DNA from: Streptomyces sp. NBC_00568
Lineage (GTDB): Bacteria; Actinomycetota; Actinomycetes; Streptomycetales; Streptomycetaceae
Direction: 5' to 3'
Assembly: GCF_026341855.1 (NCBI RefSeq)
Contig: NZ_JAPENW010000001.1
Span: 2,843,001 to 2,907,000 of the forward strand
Length of the DNA stretch: 64,000 nt
How positions within the stretch are numbered: the first letter of the stretch is position 1; each line of letters starts with the position of its first letter. The notes beneath the pieces are model-generated. The model was not told where the DNA came from and did no database searches. It saw only the letters and a list, made by a program, of their open reading frames with translations. The position numbers were made by a program, and so were the translations under genes. This document shows positions 8,084-17,596 of the stretch, piece after piece.

Positions 8084-9163
8084 TCACCGGCGCTTGCGCA
8101 GCGCCCGGGTCACGGCGATCGCCGAGGCCAGCGCGAGGGCCGCCGCGGGGGCCGCCCAGCGGAGGGTGGCGCGGGCGGCCATGGCCTCCGGGGGCGGCAC
8201 GGGGGCGTAGCGGCCACGCGGAGGAGCGTGGTCCACCTCCTCCGCGCTGCGCCCGATCATCGTCCGCCGCGCGTGCGCCGCCTCGGCCATCGCGTCCTCG
8301 CCCCCCAGCTCCTCGTCCTCCGCCACGAAGTCCTCCCCGTCGAACCCGCCGCCCCCGGCCGAGGAATCGAGCGAAGGAGGCGGCACCTCGGCCTCGAAGA
8401 CGGAGGAAGCCCCGGTTCCGTGCCCGCCTTCGGACTCGGTCCCGGCTTCCTGCCCGGCTTCGGGCTCGGTTTCGGGCTCGGCTCCGGGCTCGGGCTCAGC
8501 GCCGGCCTCGGGCTCGGATTCGGCCTTGAGGTCGGGCTCGGACACGCCCGTGGACGTGGTGTCGGTCGAGGGGCCGGTGTCGGGGGTGGGGCCGGTGTCG
8601 GGGGTGGCGGCGGCCGGGGTCGCGAGGCCCGCGGCCAGCGCCTCGCCGAAGCGGGTCAGCAGGCGCAGTCCGGCCGAGGACACCGCGTCGTGCGGGAGTT
8701 CGGCCACGCGGCCGTCGCCGGAGGCCGTGCCGCCGAACGCGAGGGTGGTACCGCTGTCGGAGGAAACGAGCCGCAGGGTCAACGCCAGTTTCACGGTGCC
8801 CCCGCCGCGCACCTCCGTGGCGTCGCCCTCGACGGCGTACGAGCCCTCGTCCTGGGCGGTGACGCGGAACGCGCCGCGATAGGTGATCGTGTGCCCGGCG
8901 ACGCGGACCTTCAGGCGCCCGGCGACCCGCGCGCCCGGCTCGCGGCCGGCTCGGGAGGACATGTCCGCGGCGTCCTCGCCGGTCCCGGAGACGGCGTCCT
9001 GCCCCGTCCCGGAGGCGGGCGGCGCACCCGTGTCCGCCGTGCCGTCGGAGACGGCCGACGCGTCCTGCTGGAGACCCGGGACCGCGCGGGCGATCCGGAC
9101 GGGATCCGCCAGGGCCTCCCTCAGCCGCCCGGCCGGAAACGGAACGAACACCTCATGCTCCAT
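8084..9163 (-). CDS. SRPBCC (CoxG-like) family protein with C-terminal membrane anchor
   Basis: A 359-residue protein beginning MEHEVFVPFPAGRLREALAD, typical of SRPBCC/START-fold CoxG-type proteins, where a hydrophobic cavity binds lipid-like ligands. The fold spans about residues 1-185 with a disordered insert (TGAPPASGTGQ) and ends in LLTRFGEALAAGL. A Glu/Pro/Thr/Ser-rich linker (about 185-320) follows, then one hydrophobic helix near the C-terminus (LRWAAPAAALALASAIAV) ending in Arg/Lys, which should anchor it in the membrane. No carbon monoxide dehydrogenase genes are near, so a Cox function is not implied. Its ATG has no rival with better conservation. Confidence 0.75.
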   Translation of the reverse strand: MEHEVFVPFPAGRLREALADPVRIARAVPGLQQDASAVSDGTADTGAPPASGTGQDAVSGTGEDAADMSSRAGREPGARVAGRLKVRVAGHTITYRGAFRVTAQDEGSYAVEGDATEVRGGGTVKLALTLRLVSSDSGTTLAFGGTASGDGRVAELPHDAVSSAGLRLLTRFGEALAAGLATPAAATPDTGPTPDTGPSTDTTSTGVSEPDLKAESEPEAGAEPEPGAEPETEPEAGQEAGTESEGGHGTGASSVFEAEVPPPSLDSSAGGGGFDGEDFVAEDEELGGEDAMAEAAHARRTMIGRSAEEVDHAPPRGRYAPVPPPEAMAARATLRWAAPAAALALASAIAVTRALRKRR

Positions 9164-9230
9164 GTCAGCCGAGCCTACCCAGCACGACCCGGACCGCACC
9201 CGCGTATCACGGGATTCCCGCGTCTCCGCC

Positions 9231-10877
9231 TCAGTCGGCGTACCGCGGATGCACCAGCGTGGAGGGCGGCAGGGGGTGGGGGACACGGCTTCGGTCGGCG
9301 GCGCGCGCGTCGGCCGTCAGGGCCGCCTGGGTGAGGGTGCGCAGGCGTGGACAGTGGGAGGCCAGCCGCAGGGACGCGGGCGTGCGGGAGGCCAGGATGA
9401 AGCCCCAGTCGCCGCCGGGGCCCGCCCCGCCGATGGTGCGGTCGGGACCGGCGGCGAAGCCGGAGTCCCGGCCGGCGACACGGTAGGGCCTGGTGAACAG
9501 GCCGGCCGCGCGGATCGTCGAGTCGACCGTCCAGAAGGCCCGGTGCCGGTCGGCCAGCGGGCCGGCGTGGACCACGAGCCGGCCGCCGGGGGCGAGGACG
9601 CGGCGCGCGAGGCCGTAGAACTCCTGCGAGTACATCTTGGTGCTCGCGGTGATGCCGGGATCGGGCAGGTCCGAGATGACGACGTCGTACGTCGAACGGG
9701 CGTCGCGCAGCCGGCTGAAGGCGTCCGCCGTCACCTCGTGTACCCGGGGGTCGTCGTACACATGACGGTTGAGGGCGGACAGCGCGGCGTCGTGGCGGGC
9801 CAGCCGGACCACGTCCGCGTCGAGTTCGACGACGTCGACGCTGCGCACCCCGGAGTGGCGCAGCACCTCGCGGGCGGCGAGTCCGTCACCGCCGCCGAGG
9901 ATCAGTACGCGCGCGTGGGGGCCGTTCATCGCGGGGTGGACGAGCGCCTCGTGGTAGCGGTGCTCGTCGCGGCCGCTGAACCGCGCGCGGCCGTCGAGGA
10001 AGAGGTGGAGAGGGCGGCCGCGGGTGCCGCCGGTGAGGACGACCTCCTGGACGCCGGTGCGGAGCGCGACGCGCACGTCCGCCCCGTACAGCGCGTGCCG
10101 TGCGGCCCGTTCGAAGTCGTCGACCAGCACCGCGGCCGAGGCGAGGAGGCCGAGGACGAGGAGGTTGGAGACCAGCAGCGTCCAGCGCGCGCGGCGGGTC
10201 AAGTCCTTCCGGAACAGGCCGAGTACGAGGGCTCCGCCCGCCAGCGCGTTCACCGTCCCGGTCAGCAGCGCGCCCGTCAGCTGGCCGAACAGGGGCAGCA
10301 GCAGGAAGGGGAAGGCGAGGCCGCCGACGAGGGCGCCCACGTAGTCCGCCGCGAACAGGTCGGCCACCGCGCCGCCGGGGTCCTGGCGGCGGATGCGCTG
10401 TATGAGCTCCATGAGGAGAGGGACTTCGGCGCCGATGAGCAGGCCGATGGTGAGCGAGAAGGCCACCAGCAGATAGCGGGGGCCGTCCGTCCACAGGCCG
10501 CCCCAGCCGCCGGTCCAGGCGAACACCGCGTACAGGGCCATCGCACTGCATCCGCCGACCAGTGCGAGCGCCGCCTCGACCGCGCCGAAGCCGGCCGCGG
10601 CGCGCGGGCGGAGCCGTTTCGCGGCGAGGGAGCCGACGCCCATGGCGAAGACCATGACGGAGAGCACGACGGATGCCTGGGTGACCGAGTCGCCGATCAA
10701 GTACGAGGCGAGGGCGACGAGTTCGAGTTCGTACACGAGTCCGCACGCGGCGCAGACGAACACTCCCGCCAGGACGAGGAACCTGCCGATGCCCGGGCGG
10801 ACGGGCAGCCGCGCCTGGCCCTGGACGCCCCTGGGCGGCGGCACGCCGGGGGGAGCTGGCGCGTGCGGTTCGATCAC
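9231..10877 (-). CDS. Membrane-bound spermidine synthase-like protein
   Basis: A 548-residue protein with an N-terminal membrane domain of about seven helices (residues 30-250, starting [20 protein letters not shown]) fused to a spermidine synthase-type Rossmann domain. The latter has [16 protein letters not shown] (S-adenosyl binding), [15 protein letters not shown] (Glu-Leu-Asp) and [11 protein letters not shown] with KMYSQEFYG. The family transfers aminopropyl groups in polyamine synthesis, but these membrane-fused actinobacterial forms have unproven substrates. The gene lies directly after a DUF2617 gene and 67 bases before the CoxG-like gene on the same strand. Confidence 0.82.
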   Translation of the reverse strand: MIEPHAPAPPGVPPPRGVQGQARLPVRPGIGRFLVLAGVFVCAACGLVYELELVALASYLIGDSVTQASVVLSVMVFAMGVGSLAAKRLRPRAAAGFGAVEAALALVGGCSAMALYAVFAWTGGWGGLWTDGPRYLLVAFSLTIGLLIGAEVPLLMELIQRIRRQDPGGAVADLFAADYVGALVGGLAFPFLLLPLFGQLTGALLTGTVNALAGGALVLGLFRKDLTRRARWTLLVSNLLVLGLLASAAVLVDDFERAARHALYGADVRVALRTGVQEVVLTGGTRGRPLHLFLDGRARFSGRDEHRYHEALVHPAMNGPHARVLILGGGDGLAAREVLRHSGVRSVDVVELDADVVRLARHDAALSALNRHVYDDPRVHEVTADAFSRLRDARSTYDVVISDLPDPGITASTKMYSQEFYGLARRVLAPGGRLVVHAGPLADRHRAFWTVDSTIRAAGLFTRPYRVAGRDSGFAAGPDRTIGGAGPGGDWGFILASRTPASLRLASHCPRLRTLTQAALTADARAADRSRVPHPLPPSTLVHPRYAD

Positions 10878-11054
10878 GCCGTGAACGCTACGTCACGCCG
10901 CCACTACGTCTCGTCACCCACACGTGTGGAAACCCTTGCGCTTCATGGCACATGGAGTTGACCTGGGCATCTTCCCGGCACACCGCCCGCGAACCCCACC
11001 ATCCGCGACTCCCTCGCTCCGCCACGCTTCCGGTGTCCGATCGCGCGCTCGCCC

Positions 11055-11585
11055 TCAGACGCCGGACGTACTGAGGGCGTCCGTCCGCACGCCGACCCGC
11101 GTACGCGTCGCGACCAACTGGCCGTCCTGCGGATACGCGTGCCACGTACGCCAATGGACCTGGCCCTCGTGGCGCTGGGCGAGCATCGCGGTGAAGGCGT
11201 GCGGGCTGCCGGGGAAGACGCCGGCGAGTCCCTGGGGGTGGTCGGAGACCAGGGCCAGCAACTCCTGGGCACGGCCCGCGAAAGAACCGGGGGACAGGAT
11301 TTCGACCCGGGCCGCGAACTCGTACTCCCAGTCGTCGAACCGCTTCGCGACGCCGAGCGGCAGGGGTGTGCTGCTGCCGGGGATGCACGCGACGGTCTCC
11401 GAGCAACTGCCCCGCTCCTCCTCCAGGAGTACCTGGTGGGATGCGCCGAGCAGCCTCAACTGCAGTTTTGCCCCGTCCAGTTCGAGGTCGAGTGCGGCGA
11501 GGGCCGGCAGCGGTTCGCGGCCCAGAGCCCAGGCGAGATCGGCCGCGCGCGTGTCGGTGTACGAGGTGTTCAGGGTCGTGAGCAT
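11055..11585 (-). CDS. DUF2617 family protein
   Basis: A 176-residue soluble protein starting MLTTLNTSYTDTRAADLAWAL, with FDDWEYEFAARVE and GLAGVFPGSPHAFTAM, matching the actinobacterial DUF2617 family of unknown function. It is the first gene of a probable minus-strand series (DUF2617, spermidine synthase-like, CoxG-like, epimerase, pyrE); pairing with the spermidine synthase-like gene is usual in streptomycetes as I recall. The start ATG at 11585 is the only good candidate. Confidence 0.75.
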   Translation of the reverse strand: MLTTLNTSYTDTRAADLAWALGREPLPALAALDLELDGAKLQLRLLGASHQVLLEEERGSCSETVACIPGSSTPLPLGVAKRFDDWEYEFAARVEILSPGSFAGRAQELLALVSDHPQGLAGVFPGSPHAFTAMLAQRHEGQVHWRTWHAYPQDGQLVATRTRVGVRTDALSTSGV

Positions 11586-11973
11586 GGGTCGGCTCCGCTA
11601 GCACGCAAAGGTGAGGTGGGGTTCCGGCGCACCCGGTCAACACCGGGGGAACGGCCCGGCCAGCCCGGCCGGAAGGGCATCCGAAGGACGCGTCCGATAG
11701 GACCATCCGATGGACTTCCGAGGCCTGTCGGCCCAGGGCTGCTTGGTGATGTACCAGGGCTGCTTTGGTGGTTTAGAGGGAATCATGAACTGTGGGGCCG
11801 CCACAGCGTTTTTACCCAACTTCGTGCGGTTTCCATCCCCCCGAGGGCTCCGCAGCTCAACTGTTCAACTATGGCGTGCGCCCCGCGCACGGAGGTGCCC
11901 GTCGGCAGTCGTCGGCCGACGGGCACCTCCGTGCGCCGGATGCGTTCCCCGCGAGGAGCTCAGCTGCCCCGTG
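11586..11973. other. Intergenic region
   Basis: No gene is seen. It carries the promoter side of the DUF2617 gene and a very strong hairpin at 11885-11936. The segment 11740-11870 is less GC-rich than the surroundings, which fits promoter sequence. Confidence 0.4.
11885..11936 (-). terminator. Long hairpin after the Gly/Cys-rich gene
   Basis: A perfect 21-bp inverted repeat (11885-11905 and 11916-11936) with a 10-nt loop, starting 38 bases past the stop of the minus-strand gene at 11974. Confidence 0.8.
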
Positions 11974-12255
11974 TCAGCTGCCTCCGCCGCATCCGCCCCC
12001 GCCGCCGCACGAGGACCCGCCTCCGCAGGACGAGCCTCCGCACGACGAGTTGCCCCCACAGGAGTGACCCCCGTGGTGCCCGCCCGACGAACCGCCGGAC
12101 GAACCGCAGGACACGGCGCCCCCCGAACCGCCGGCCCACCAGCTGCTGGTGCCTCCGCCACTGCTCCTGGAACGGCGGCGCCCCTTCTTGGCCCCGCCGA
12201 CGACCTTCATGATCACAACGAGCAGGACGACCGCCAGGATGATGCCGATGATCAT
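11974..12255 (-). CDS. Small Gly/Ser/Cys-rich membrane protein
   Basis: A 93-residue protein with one N-terminal transmembrane helix (MIIGIILAVVLLVVIMKVV), a basic patch (KKGRRRSR) and then a low-complexity tail of Gly, Ser, His and eight Cys residues in SSCGG-type repeats (about residues 50-93). The start is fixed by a near-ideal AAGGAGGGTGA ribosome site. A longer open frame continues upstream but has no coding character. The tail could bind metal or be extracellular and crosslinked; no function is known to me. It has its own terminator. Confidence 0.75.
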   Translation of the reverse strand: MIIGIILAVVLLVVIMKVVGGAKKGRRRSRSSGGGTSSWWAGGSGGAVSCGSSGGSSGGHHGGHSCGGNSSCGGSSCGGGSSCGGGGGCGGGS

Positions 12256-12660
12256 GGCGTCACCCTCCTTTCGTTCCCCCGAAGCGGCCCCCCGTGGGCC
12301 GTGCTTCTCGATTCCGGTCTTGCGTGACAGGGGGATGCCCGCACGCCTCCCGGCGCAAAGCAAAGTTGAGGAACTCCAGAGCTTCCACATATGGGGACGA
12401 CCCCTGGCCTGCGCAGACTCATGCGCCCGAGCGATTGCGGCGTCGGCGGGTCCCTGGGCTCGTCCGGCACTCTCGAACGCCGTTGCTGTCCGCGCGTTCT
12501 CACGGAGCAGCCGACCGTTCCCGTTCGCCTCCGCCACGAGACCCGGACACTCAACTGCCCACCGGGGTACGGCACATCGCTCATCCTCCGCCCCTGCCTC
12601 CGCCCCTGCGACGGCTAACATCACGTGCCCCAGCCTTCCCCCACACCCCTGGAGTCCCCC
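12256..12660. other. Divergent intergenic region
   Basis: Lies between the Gly/Cys-rich gene (minus) and the TagC-like gene (plus) and should hold both promoters. No gene, hairpin or recognised operator is seen. Confidence 0.4.
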
Positions 12661-13650
12661 ATGAACCGCACCCCTGGCCTCCCCCTTTCCCGCCGCGGCC
12701 TCATACGCACGGGCGCCGGCGGCGCGCTCGCGGCGCTCGGGCTCGGCGTCGGCGCGCAGACCGCCTCCGCCGCGGTGGCCACCACCAAGCGGTTCGATCT
12801 CACGCAGCCCTCGTCCGACCTGTTCCGGTCCAAGACCACGCACGGTGTACGGGTCCAGCAGAGCTTCGCCTTCGACTGGGTGAACAAGTTCCTGTTCGTG
12901 GCGACCAAGCGGACCGACAGCCCCGAGTCCGCCGGTGACCTGTGCATCAACAAGATGGACTTCGACGGGAACTACATCTCGTACATGCACCTCAACGGCT
13001 TCGGCCACGGCGTCGCCTTCGCCGCGCTGCCGCACGGTTCCGGCACCGACCTGTGGATCGAGTGCGCCTCGGACGAGAACGCGAACGAGAACGGGTTCGG
13101 CACCGCGCTCACCCCTGTCCGTTTCACCGCCGACACCACCCTGAACTCGCCGGCTGCCTCGGCCGCCCACCGGCCGATCTCCGGGGCCACCGAGTACACC
13201 TGCTCCGCCGACCCGGTCTACCAGCGCATGATCGTGCGGTACCACACCAGCGGCGGCAAGCGCATCGCCGTGTACCCCCTCTCCGCCTTCGAGACGAGGA
13301 CCTTCGGGTCGCCGCTGGTCGACTTCGCGCAGCCGACGATCTCCGGCACCGCGCAGGGCTACGCCCTCTACGGCTCGTACATGTACTTCCTGACGGGTGA
13401 CCGCTACCCGGGCGACGGCAAGCCCGTCGGCGACGGCAACACCCACATCACCAGTATTGACATCAACACGGGCCTCGTGAAGCAGGGCCCCGAGCTCACC
13501 ACGGCCGGCTCCACGCTCACGTGGCGCGAGCCCGAGGGCATGGCGATCTACCGCACCGACGCCGGCGAGGCCCGCCTGTTCTTCGGCTTCGCCACCGGCG
13601 AGGAGGGCGACCGGCGCTCCAGCATCTTCTACAAGAAAGCGCTGATCTGA
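12661..13650 (+). CDS. Tat-exported TagC-like beta-propeller protein
   Basis: A 329-residue secreted protein. The N-terminus has a twin-arginine signal (SRRGLIRTGAGGALAALGLG, cleavage after QTASA near residue 37). The mature part resembles the propeller domain that databases label teichoic acid biosynthesis protein C or phage P68 receptor-binding/TagC-like: FAFDWVNKFLFVATKR, DGNYISYMHLNGFGHGVA, LWIECASDENANENG and WREPEGMAIYR. The teichoic acid label is historical, and a binding role on the cell surface is the safer inference. The ATG at 12661 is the start that gives an intact signal peptide. Confidence 0.8.
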   Translation: MNRTPGLPLSRRGLIRTGAGGALAALGLGVGAQTASAAVATTKRFDLTQPSSDLFRSKTTHGVRVQQSFAFDWVNKFLFVATKRTDSPESAGDLCINKMDFDGNYISYMHLNGFGHGVAFAALPHGSGTDLWIECASDENANENGFGTALTPVRFTADTTLNSPAASAAHRPISGATEYTCSADPVYQRMIVRYHTSGGKRIAVYPLSAFETRTFGSPLVDFAQPTISGTAQGYALYGSYMYFLTGDRYPGDGKPVGDGNTHITSIDINTGLVKQGPELTTAGSTLTWREPEGMAIYRTDAGEARLFFGFATGEEGDRRSSIFYKKALI

Positions 13651-13703
13651 GCCGTGTCCGCCGGGCGGCCGGTCGAACGCCGGAGAGCGTCCCGCACGAA
13701 GAA

Positions 13704-13739
13704 GGCCCCTGATCTGCTCACATCAGCAGGTCAGGGGCC
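13704..13739. terminator. Bidirectional hairpin
   Basis: 15-bp arms (13704-13718 and 13725-13739) with one mismatch and a 6-nt loop, between the convergent ends of the TagC-like gene and the secreted-protein gene. Confidence 0.75.
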
Positions 13740-13775
13740 GTCGAAGTCCCACCGGGCCGGACGGCCCGCGCGTGT

Positions 13776-14225
13776 TTACGCGTGGCCCTGGTACGCGATG
13801 CTGCACCACGCCCCGGTGCCCTTGACCGCACACACCTGGATGAAGACCTCGGTGCCCTCCGCCAGGTTGCCGGTGTTCCAGCCGCTCGTGTAGGGGGACG
13901 GCATCCCACGCGTGGTCGCGTAACGCCCCGTCGTCGGGTCGATCATGCGCGCCTCTATGCCGAACCCGTCGTCGTCGACGTCCTTCACCCGGAACGCGTC
14001 GCCCGGTTCGCTGCCCGAGGGATCGCCGTTCCACTCCATGGTGCCCGCGTGGTTGCCGAGGTAGTAGACCTTGACGTCGAAGCTCCCGTCGGCGGACACC
14101 CCGCCCTTCGAGAAAGTGAAGTCGGCCGCCGCCGCGTCGGTCGCTCCGAGCGTGAGGGAGGTTCCGACGACGAGCGCGCTGGTCGCCAGGAACGTCCCGA
14201 CACGGTTTCTTGTCTTCTGATTCAT
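13776..14225 (-). CDS. Secreted hypothetical protein
   Basis: 149 residues with a Sec signal peptide (TFLATSALVVGTSLTLGA, cleavage near ATDAAAA-DF). The mature domain of about 115 residues has an Asp-rich VKDVDDDGFG segment and a single Cys pair (VCAVKGTGAWC) that could form a disulphide. A GAGGGA ribosome site precedes the ATG at 14225. I do not recognise the family. It is convergent with the TagC-like gene and shares its terminator. Confidence 0.7.
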   Translation of the reverse strand: MNQKTRNRVGTFLATSALVVGTSLTLGATDAAAADFTFSKGGVSADGSFDVKVYYLGNHAGTMEWNGDPSGSEPGDAFRVKDVDDDGFGIEARMIDPTTGRYATTRGMPSPYTSGWNTGNLAEGTEVFIQVCAVKGTGAWCSIAYQGHA

Positions 14226-14490
14226 CAGGTTCCCTCAAGTAGGTTGAAAAACAGCTGAGTTGATCGGTGATCATCACTCGCCGGACCGGTGCGGTCAACT
14301 CGTTTCGAGGGGGGTCCGGTCGGCGGCCACTGTCTCCGGTCGGTGTCGGCGGCGATGTCCACCGACTTTTCCGGGACGGAAACGGGCCCTCTGCGGGCGG
14401 ACCGAAGGAGCCGTCCGAGAAGTCGTCCGAGGGGCCGTCCGAGGGGTCGTGGGTTGAGGAACTCCCGGGCCCGGGCGGAGGATGACCGGC

Positions 14491-15693
14491 ATGACCTCCA
14501 GCGCGCGCCCCTTCCTGAACCGCCGGCTCGCCGAGTTCGGGACGACGATCTTCGCCGAGATGTCCGCCCTCGCGACGAGTACCGGCTCGATCAACCTCGG
14601 CCAGGGTTTCCCGGACACGGACGGCCCCGAAGAGATCCGGGAGGCGGCCGTACGCGCGCTGCGGGACGGGCGCGGCAACCAGTACCCGCCGGGTCCCGGC
14701 GTCCCCGAGCTGCGCACCGCGATCACCGCGCATCACAAGCGCCACTACAACCTGTCGTACGACCCCGACACCGAGGTCCTGGTGACGGTGGGCGCCACCG
14801 AGGCCATCGCCGCCGCCCTGCTCGCGCTCCTGGAGCCCGGCGACGAGGTGATCGCCCTGGAGCCGTACTACGACTCGTACGCGGCCTGCATCGCCATGGC
14901 GGGCGGGACGCGCGTGCCGGTGACGCTGCGCCCCGACGAGGGCACCCAGGACGGGGGCACCCATCGGCGCTTCCGGCTCGACCTCGATGAGCTGCGCGAC
15001 GCCGTCACCGACCGGACCCGGCTGCTGCTGATCAACACCCCGCACAATCCGACCGGCACCGTCCTGACCCGCACGGAGCTGACGGAGATCGCGCGGCTCG
15101 CCGTCGAGCGGGATCTGCTCGTGGTGACGGACGAGGTCTACGAGCACCTCGTCTTCGACGACGCCGAGCACGTACCGCTGGCCGGTCTGCCGGGGATGCG
15201 CGAGCGGACGGTCACCATCGGCAGCGCGGGCAAGACGTTCTCGTTCACCGGCTGGAAGGTCGGCTGGGTGACCGCGCCCCCGGCCCTGGTCAGCGCCGTA
15301 CGGTCGGCGAAGCAGTTCCTGACGTACGTGGCCTCGGGGCCGTTCCAGTACGCCGTCGCCGAGGCGCTCGCGCTGCCGGACTCGTACTTCGAGGCCTTCC
15401 GCGCCGACATGCTGCGCAAGCGGGACGTGCTGGCGGCGGGACTCACCGAGGCGGGCTTCGCGGTCTTCCGGCCGCAGGGGACGTACTTCATCACCACCGA
15501 CATCCGGCCGCTCGGCGAGACGGACGGGTTCGCGTTCTGCCGCGCCCTGCCCGAACGCGCCGGGGTCGTGGCCATCCCGAACGCCGTCTTCTACGACCAC
15601 CGCGAGCAGGGCGCGCCTTTCGTGCGGTTCGCGTTCTGCAAGGCGCCGGAGGTGCTGGAGGAGGCGTCCCGGCGGCTGAAGGCGGCCTGGTAG
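14491..15693 (+). CDS. Class I/II PLP-dependent aminotransferase
   Basis: A 400-residue fold-type I aminotransferase with INLGQGFPDTDGP at the N-terminus, NQYPPGPGVPELR, INTPHNPTGT, VTDEVYEHLVFD and the PLP lysine in SAGKTFSFTGWKVGW. The final Arg-bearing strand is FVRFAFCK. These marks place it with the kynurenine / glutamine transaminase and DapC-like group; the exact substrate is unclear. The ATG at 14491 is preferred over the one at 14482 because GGAGG lies 9 bases upstream of it. It is monocistronic. Confidence 0.85.
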   Translation: MTSSARPFLNRRLAEFGTTIFAEMSALATSTGSINLGQGFPDTDGPEEIREAAVRALRDGRGNQYPPGPGVPELRTAITAHHKRHYNLSYDPDTEVLVTVGATEAIAAALLALLEPGDEVIALEPYYDSYAACIAMAGGTRVPVTLRPDEGTQDGGTHRRFRLDLDELRDAVTDRTRLLLINTPHNPTGTVLTRTELTEIARLAVERDLLVVTDEVYEHLVFDDAEHVPLAGLPGMRERTVTIGSAGKTFSFTGWKVGWVTAPPALVSAVRSAKQFLTYVASGPFQYAVAEALALPDSYFEAFRADMLRKRDVLAAGLTEAGFAVFRPQGTYFITTDIRPLGETDGFAFCRALPERAGVVAIPNAVFYDHREQGAPFVRFAFCKAPEVLEEASRRLKAAW

Positions 15694-15823
15694 CCGGCGC
15701 CCGCCCCCGCCGTCTAACACCGGCCGCGCCCTCCGTACGGGCGACGCGCCGGAGGGCCCGGAACGGAACCCGCACGGACGAGCAGAGCTCGCGAAGGCCC
15801 CGCAGGGAACGCACAGTTCGGGT

Positions 15824-17023
15824 GTGACCCACCCGAGTACCCTCGCTCGCCCCGCCCTCACGGAGCCCGGCGACCGTGCCGTCCGACCGTCCCGCGCCGC
15901 GCACAGCCTGCCGTCCGCCGCGGTGACGGCGCTCGGGCTGTTCGCCGCCGTGCGCCTGGCCGGTCTCGTCGTGCTCGCCGCGACCGCCTGGGCCACCGGC
16001 AAGCACCCGGTCGCCCTGCTCGCGCGGTCCTGGGACTCGGCCTGGTACCTGGGGATCGCGGCGCACGGCTACGGCCGGACGCTCTTCTTCCACCCCACGG
16101 TCGTCCACAGCGACCTGGCGTTCTTCCCGCTCTACCCGGCCCTCGTGCGTGCCGTCACCGCGCTGACCCCGCTGAGCGGGGGCACGGCGGGTCTGCTGGT
16201 CTCCTGGCTCGCGGCGGCGGCCGCGGTGTGCGGGGTGTACGCGATCGGGGCCCGCCTGCACGGCCGGGCGGTGGGTACCGCGCTGGTGCTGCTGTGGGGT
16301 CTGCTGCCGCACTCGGTGGTGCTGTCGATGGCGTACACCGAGCCCGTGCTGACCGCGTTCGCCGCGTGGGCGCTGTACGCGGTGCTCGACGGGCGCTGGC
16401 TGTGGGCGGGCACGCTGGCCGCGCTGGCGGGGCTGGCCCGGCCGAACGGCTTCACGGTGGCCGCGGCGGTCCTCGCTGCGGCGGCGCACACGATCTGGCG
16501 GAACCGCGGAAAAGTTTCCCACAGGCTGTGGACGGGCGCCGCGCTCGCGCCGCTCGGCTGGGGCGGCTATGTGCTGTGGGTGGGGCACCGCAAGGGCGAT
16601 CTGCTCGGCGGCTACTTCGAGGTGCAGCGGCTGTGGGGCTCGCGCTTCGACCTCGGCCTCGGGTCGCTCCGCTTCGTCAAGCACCTGCTGCTGCACGGGG
16701 ACCGTTTCGTGTTCCCCATGACGGTGATGATCGTCGCCGCGGCCGTACTGCTGTACGCGCTGCTGATCGCGGACCGGGCGCCCCTGCCGCTGCTGGTCTA
16801 CAGCGGCGTCCTGCTGCTGATCGCGGTGGGCGGCTCCGGGTTCTTCGAGTCGAAGCCGCGCTTCCTGCTGCCGGCGTTCCCGCTTCTGCTGCCCCTGGCC
16901 CGCGCCCTGGTGCGAACGGCGAGAGCCCGCCCCTGGCACGCGACCATGGTGGTCGGTGCCCTGGCCGGGCTCTCGTTCGCCTACGGCGCCTATCTGGTCG
17001 TGATCGCGCACACGCCGCTGTAA
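15824..17023 (+). CDS. PIG-V-like membrane glycosyltransferase
   Basis: A 399-residue integral membrane protein with about nine to ten hydrophobic segments. After TM1 the first external loop has ARSWDSAWYLGIAAHGY and later LAFFPLYPALVRA, which match the mannosyltransferase family related to eukaryotic PIG-V (GPI mannosyltransferase 2), where the WD motif is catalytic. SYTEPVL-type sequence (SMAYTEPVLTAFAAWALY) and LARPNGF are also family marks. It probably uses a polyprenyl-phosphate sugar donor for cell-envelope glycans; this is inference. It starts with GTG at 15824. Confidence 0.75.
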   Translation: MTHPSTLARPALTEPGDRAVRPSRAAHSLPSAAVTALGLFAAVRLAGLVVLAATAWATGKHPVALLARSWDSAWYLGIAAHGYGRTLFFHPTVVHSDLAFFPLYPALVRAVTALTPLSGGTAGLLVSWLAAAAAVCGVYAIGARLHGRAVGTALVLLWGLLPHSVVLSMAYTEPVLTAFAAWALYAVLDGRWLWAGTLAALAGLARPNGFTVAAAVLAAAAHTIWRNRGKVSHRLWTGAALAPLGWGGYVLWVGHRKGDLLGGYFEVQRLWGSRFDLGLGSLRFVKHLLLHGDRFVFPMTVMIVAAAVLLYALLIADRAPLPLLVYSGVLLLIAVGGSGFFESKPRFLLPAFPLLLPLARALVRTARARPWHATMVVGALAGLSFAYGAYLVVIAHTPL

Positions 17024-17065
17024 CCGGCCGCGCGCGCCGCGAGGAACGCCGCTGCGAGGACGGCT

Positions 17066-17596
17066 CTACTCCTCGTCGTCCTCGGGCTTCTCCGCCTCGT
17101 TGATCTCCTGCTCCAGGCCGAGCTGCTCGACGAGCCACTTGTCGAACTCGATGGCGGCGCGCACCCAGCTGACCGTGGAGGACACGAAGTGCTCCAGGCT
17201 GACGCCGGTGCCGATCAGCATCTGCGCCTCGCCGATCAGGCGGACGGTGCCGTCGTCGTGGGTGTGGCTGTAGACCTTGGGCCACAGGGTGCGACGGTTC
17301 CAGTCGTCGATCGACTCGAGGAGCGCGGGCTTCTCCTCGAGCTGGTGCGGCCGGTCATAGAACGTCCGGACCGAGAAGACCTGCTGGTCACCCTCGCCGC
17401 GGAACATGAAGTACGTACGGAATTCCTCCCACGGCGCCGCGAGGTCACCCTCGTCGTCGACGACGTACTTCAGCTCCATCTGTTCCAGGAGCTGCTTCAC
17501 GAGGTCCTGATCCGGGACCACGGGGCCCGCGGGGCCGCCGGACTGCGGCTCGGGCTGGCCCCCGAAGTTCGGAATCGAGGACGGGTCGATGCTCAC
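17066..17596 (-). CDS. YbjN domain-containing protein
   Basis: A 176-residue acidic protein of the YbjN / type III secretion chaperone-like fold: DLVKQLLEQMELKYVVDDEGDL, then YFMFRGEGDQQVFSVRTFYDR, then WNRRTLWPKVYSHTHDDGTV. The C-terminus is Glu-rich. Actinobacterial members are of unknown function. The start is the GTG at 17596 with an AAGGGA site upstream. A 13-bp direct repeat lies about 170 bases upstream. Confidence 0.8.
   Translation of the reverse strand: MSIDPSSIPNFGGQPEPQSGGPAGPVVPDQDLVKQLLEQMELKYVVDDEGDLAAPWEEFRTYFMFRGEGDQQVFSVRTFYDRPHQLEEKPALLESIDDWNRRTLWPKVYSHTHDDGTVRLIGEAQMLIGTGVSLEHFVSSTVSWVRAAIEFDKWLVEQLGLEQEINEAEKPEDDEE

Noticed and set aside
12256..13446. Upstream extension of the Gly/Cys-rich gene to a 490-residue protein
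   Set aside because: The upstream part is antisense to the Tat-exported gene; an ideal ribosome site marks the short start at 12255.
12661..13650. Phage structural gene because of the receptor-binding propeller similarity
   Set aside because: A Tat signal peptide and lack of any phage gene nearby argue for a host-exported protein.
13723..16002. Long minus-strand frame across the aminotransferase
   Set aside because: Composition shows no real protein character, and it overlaps genes with clear motifs on both strands.
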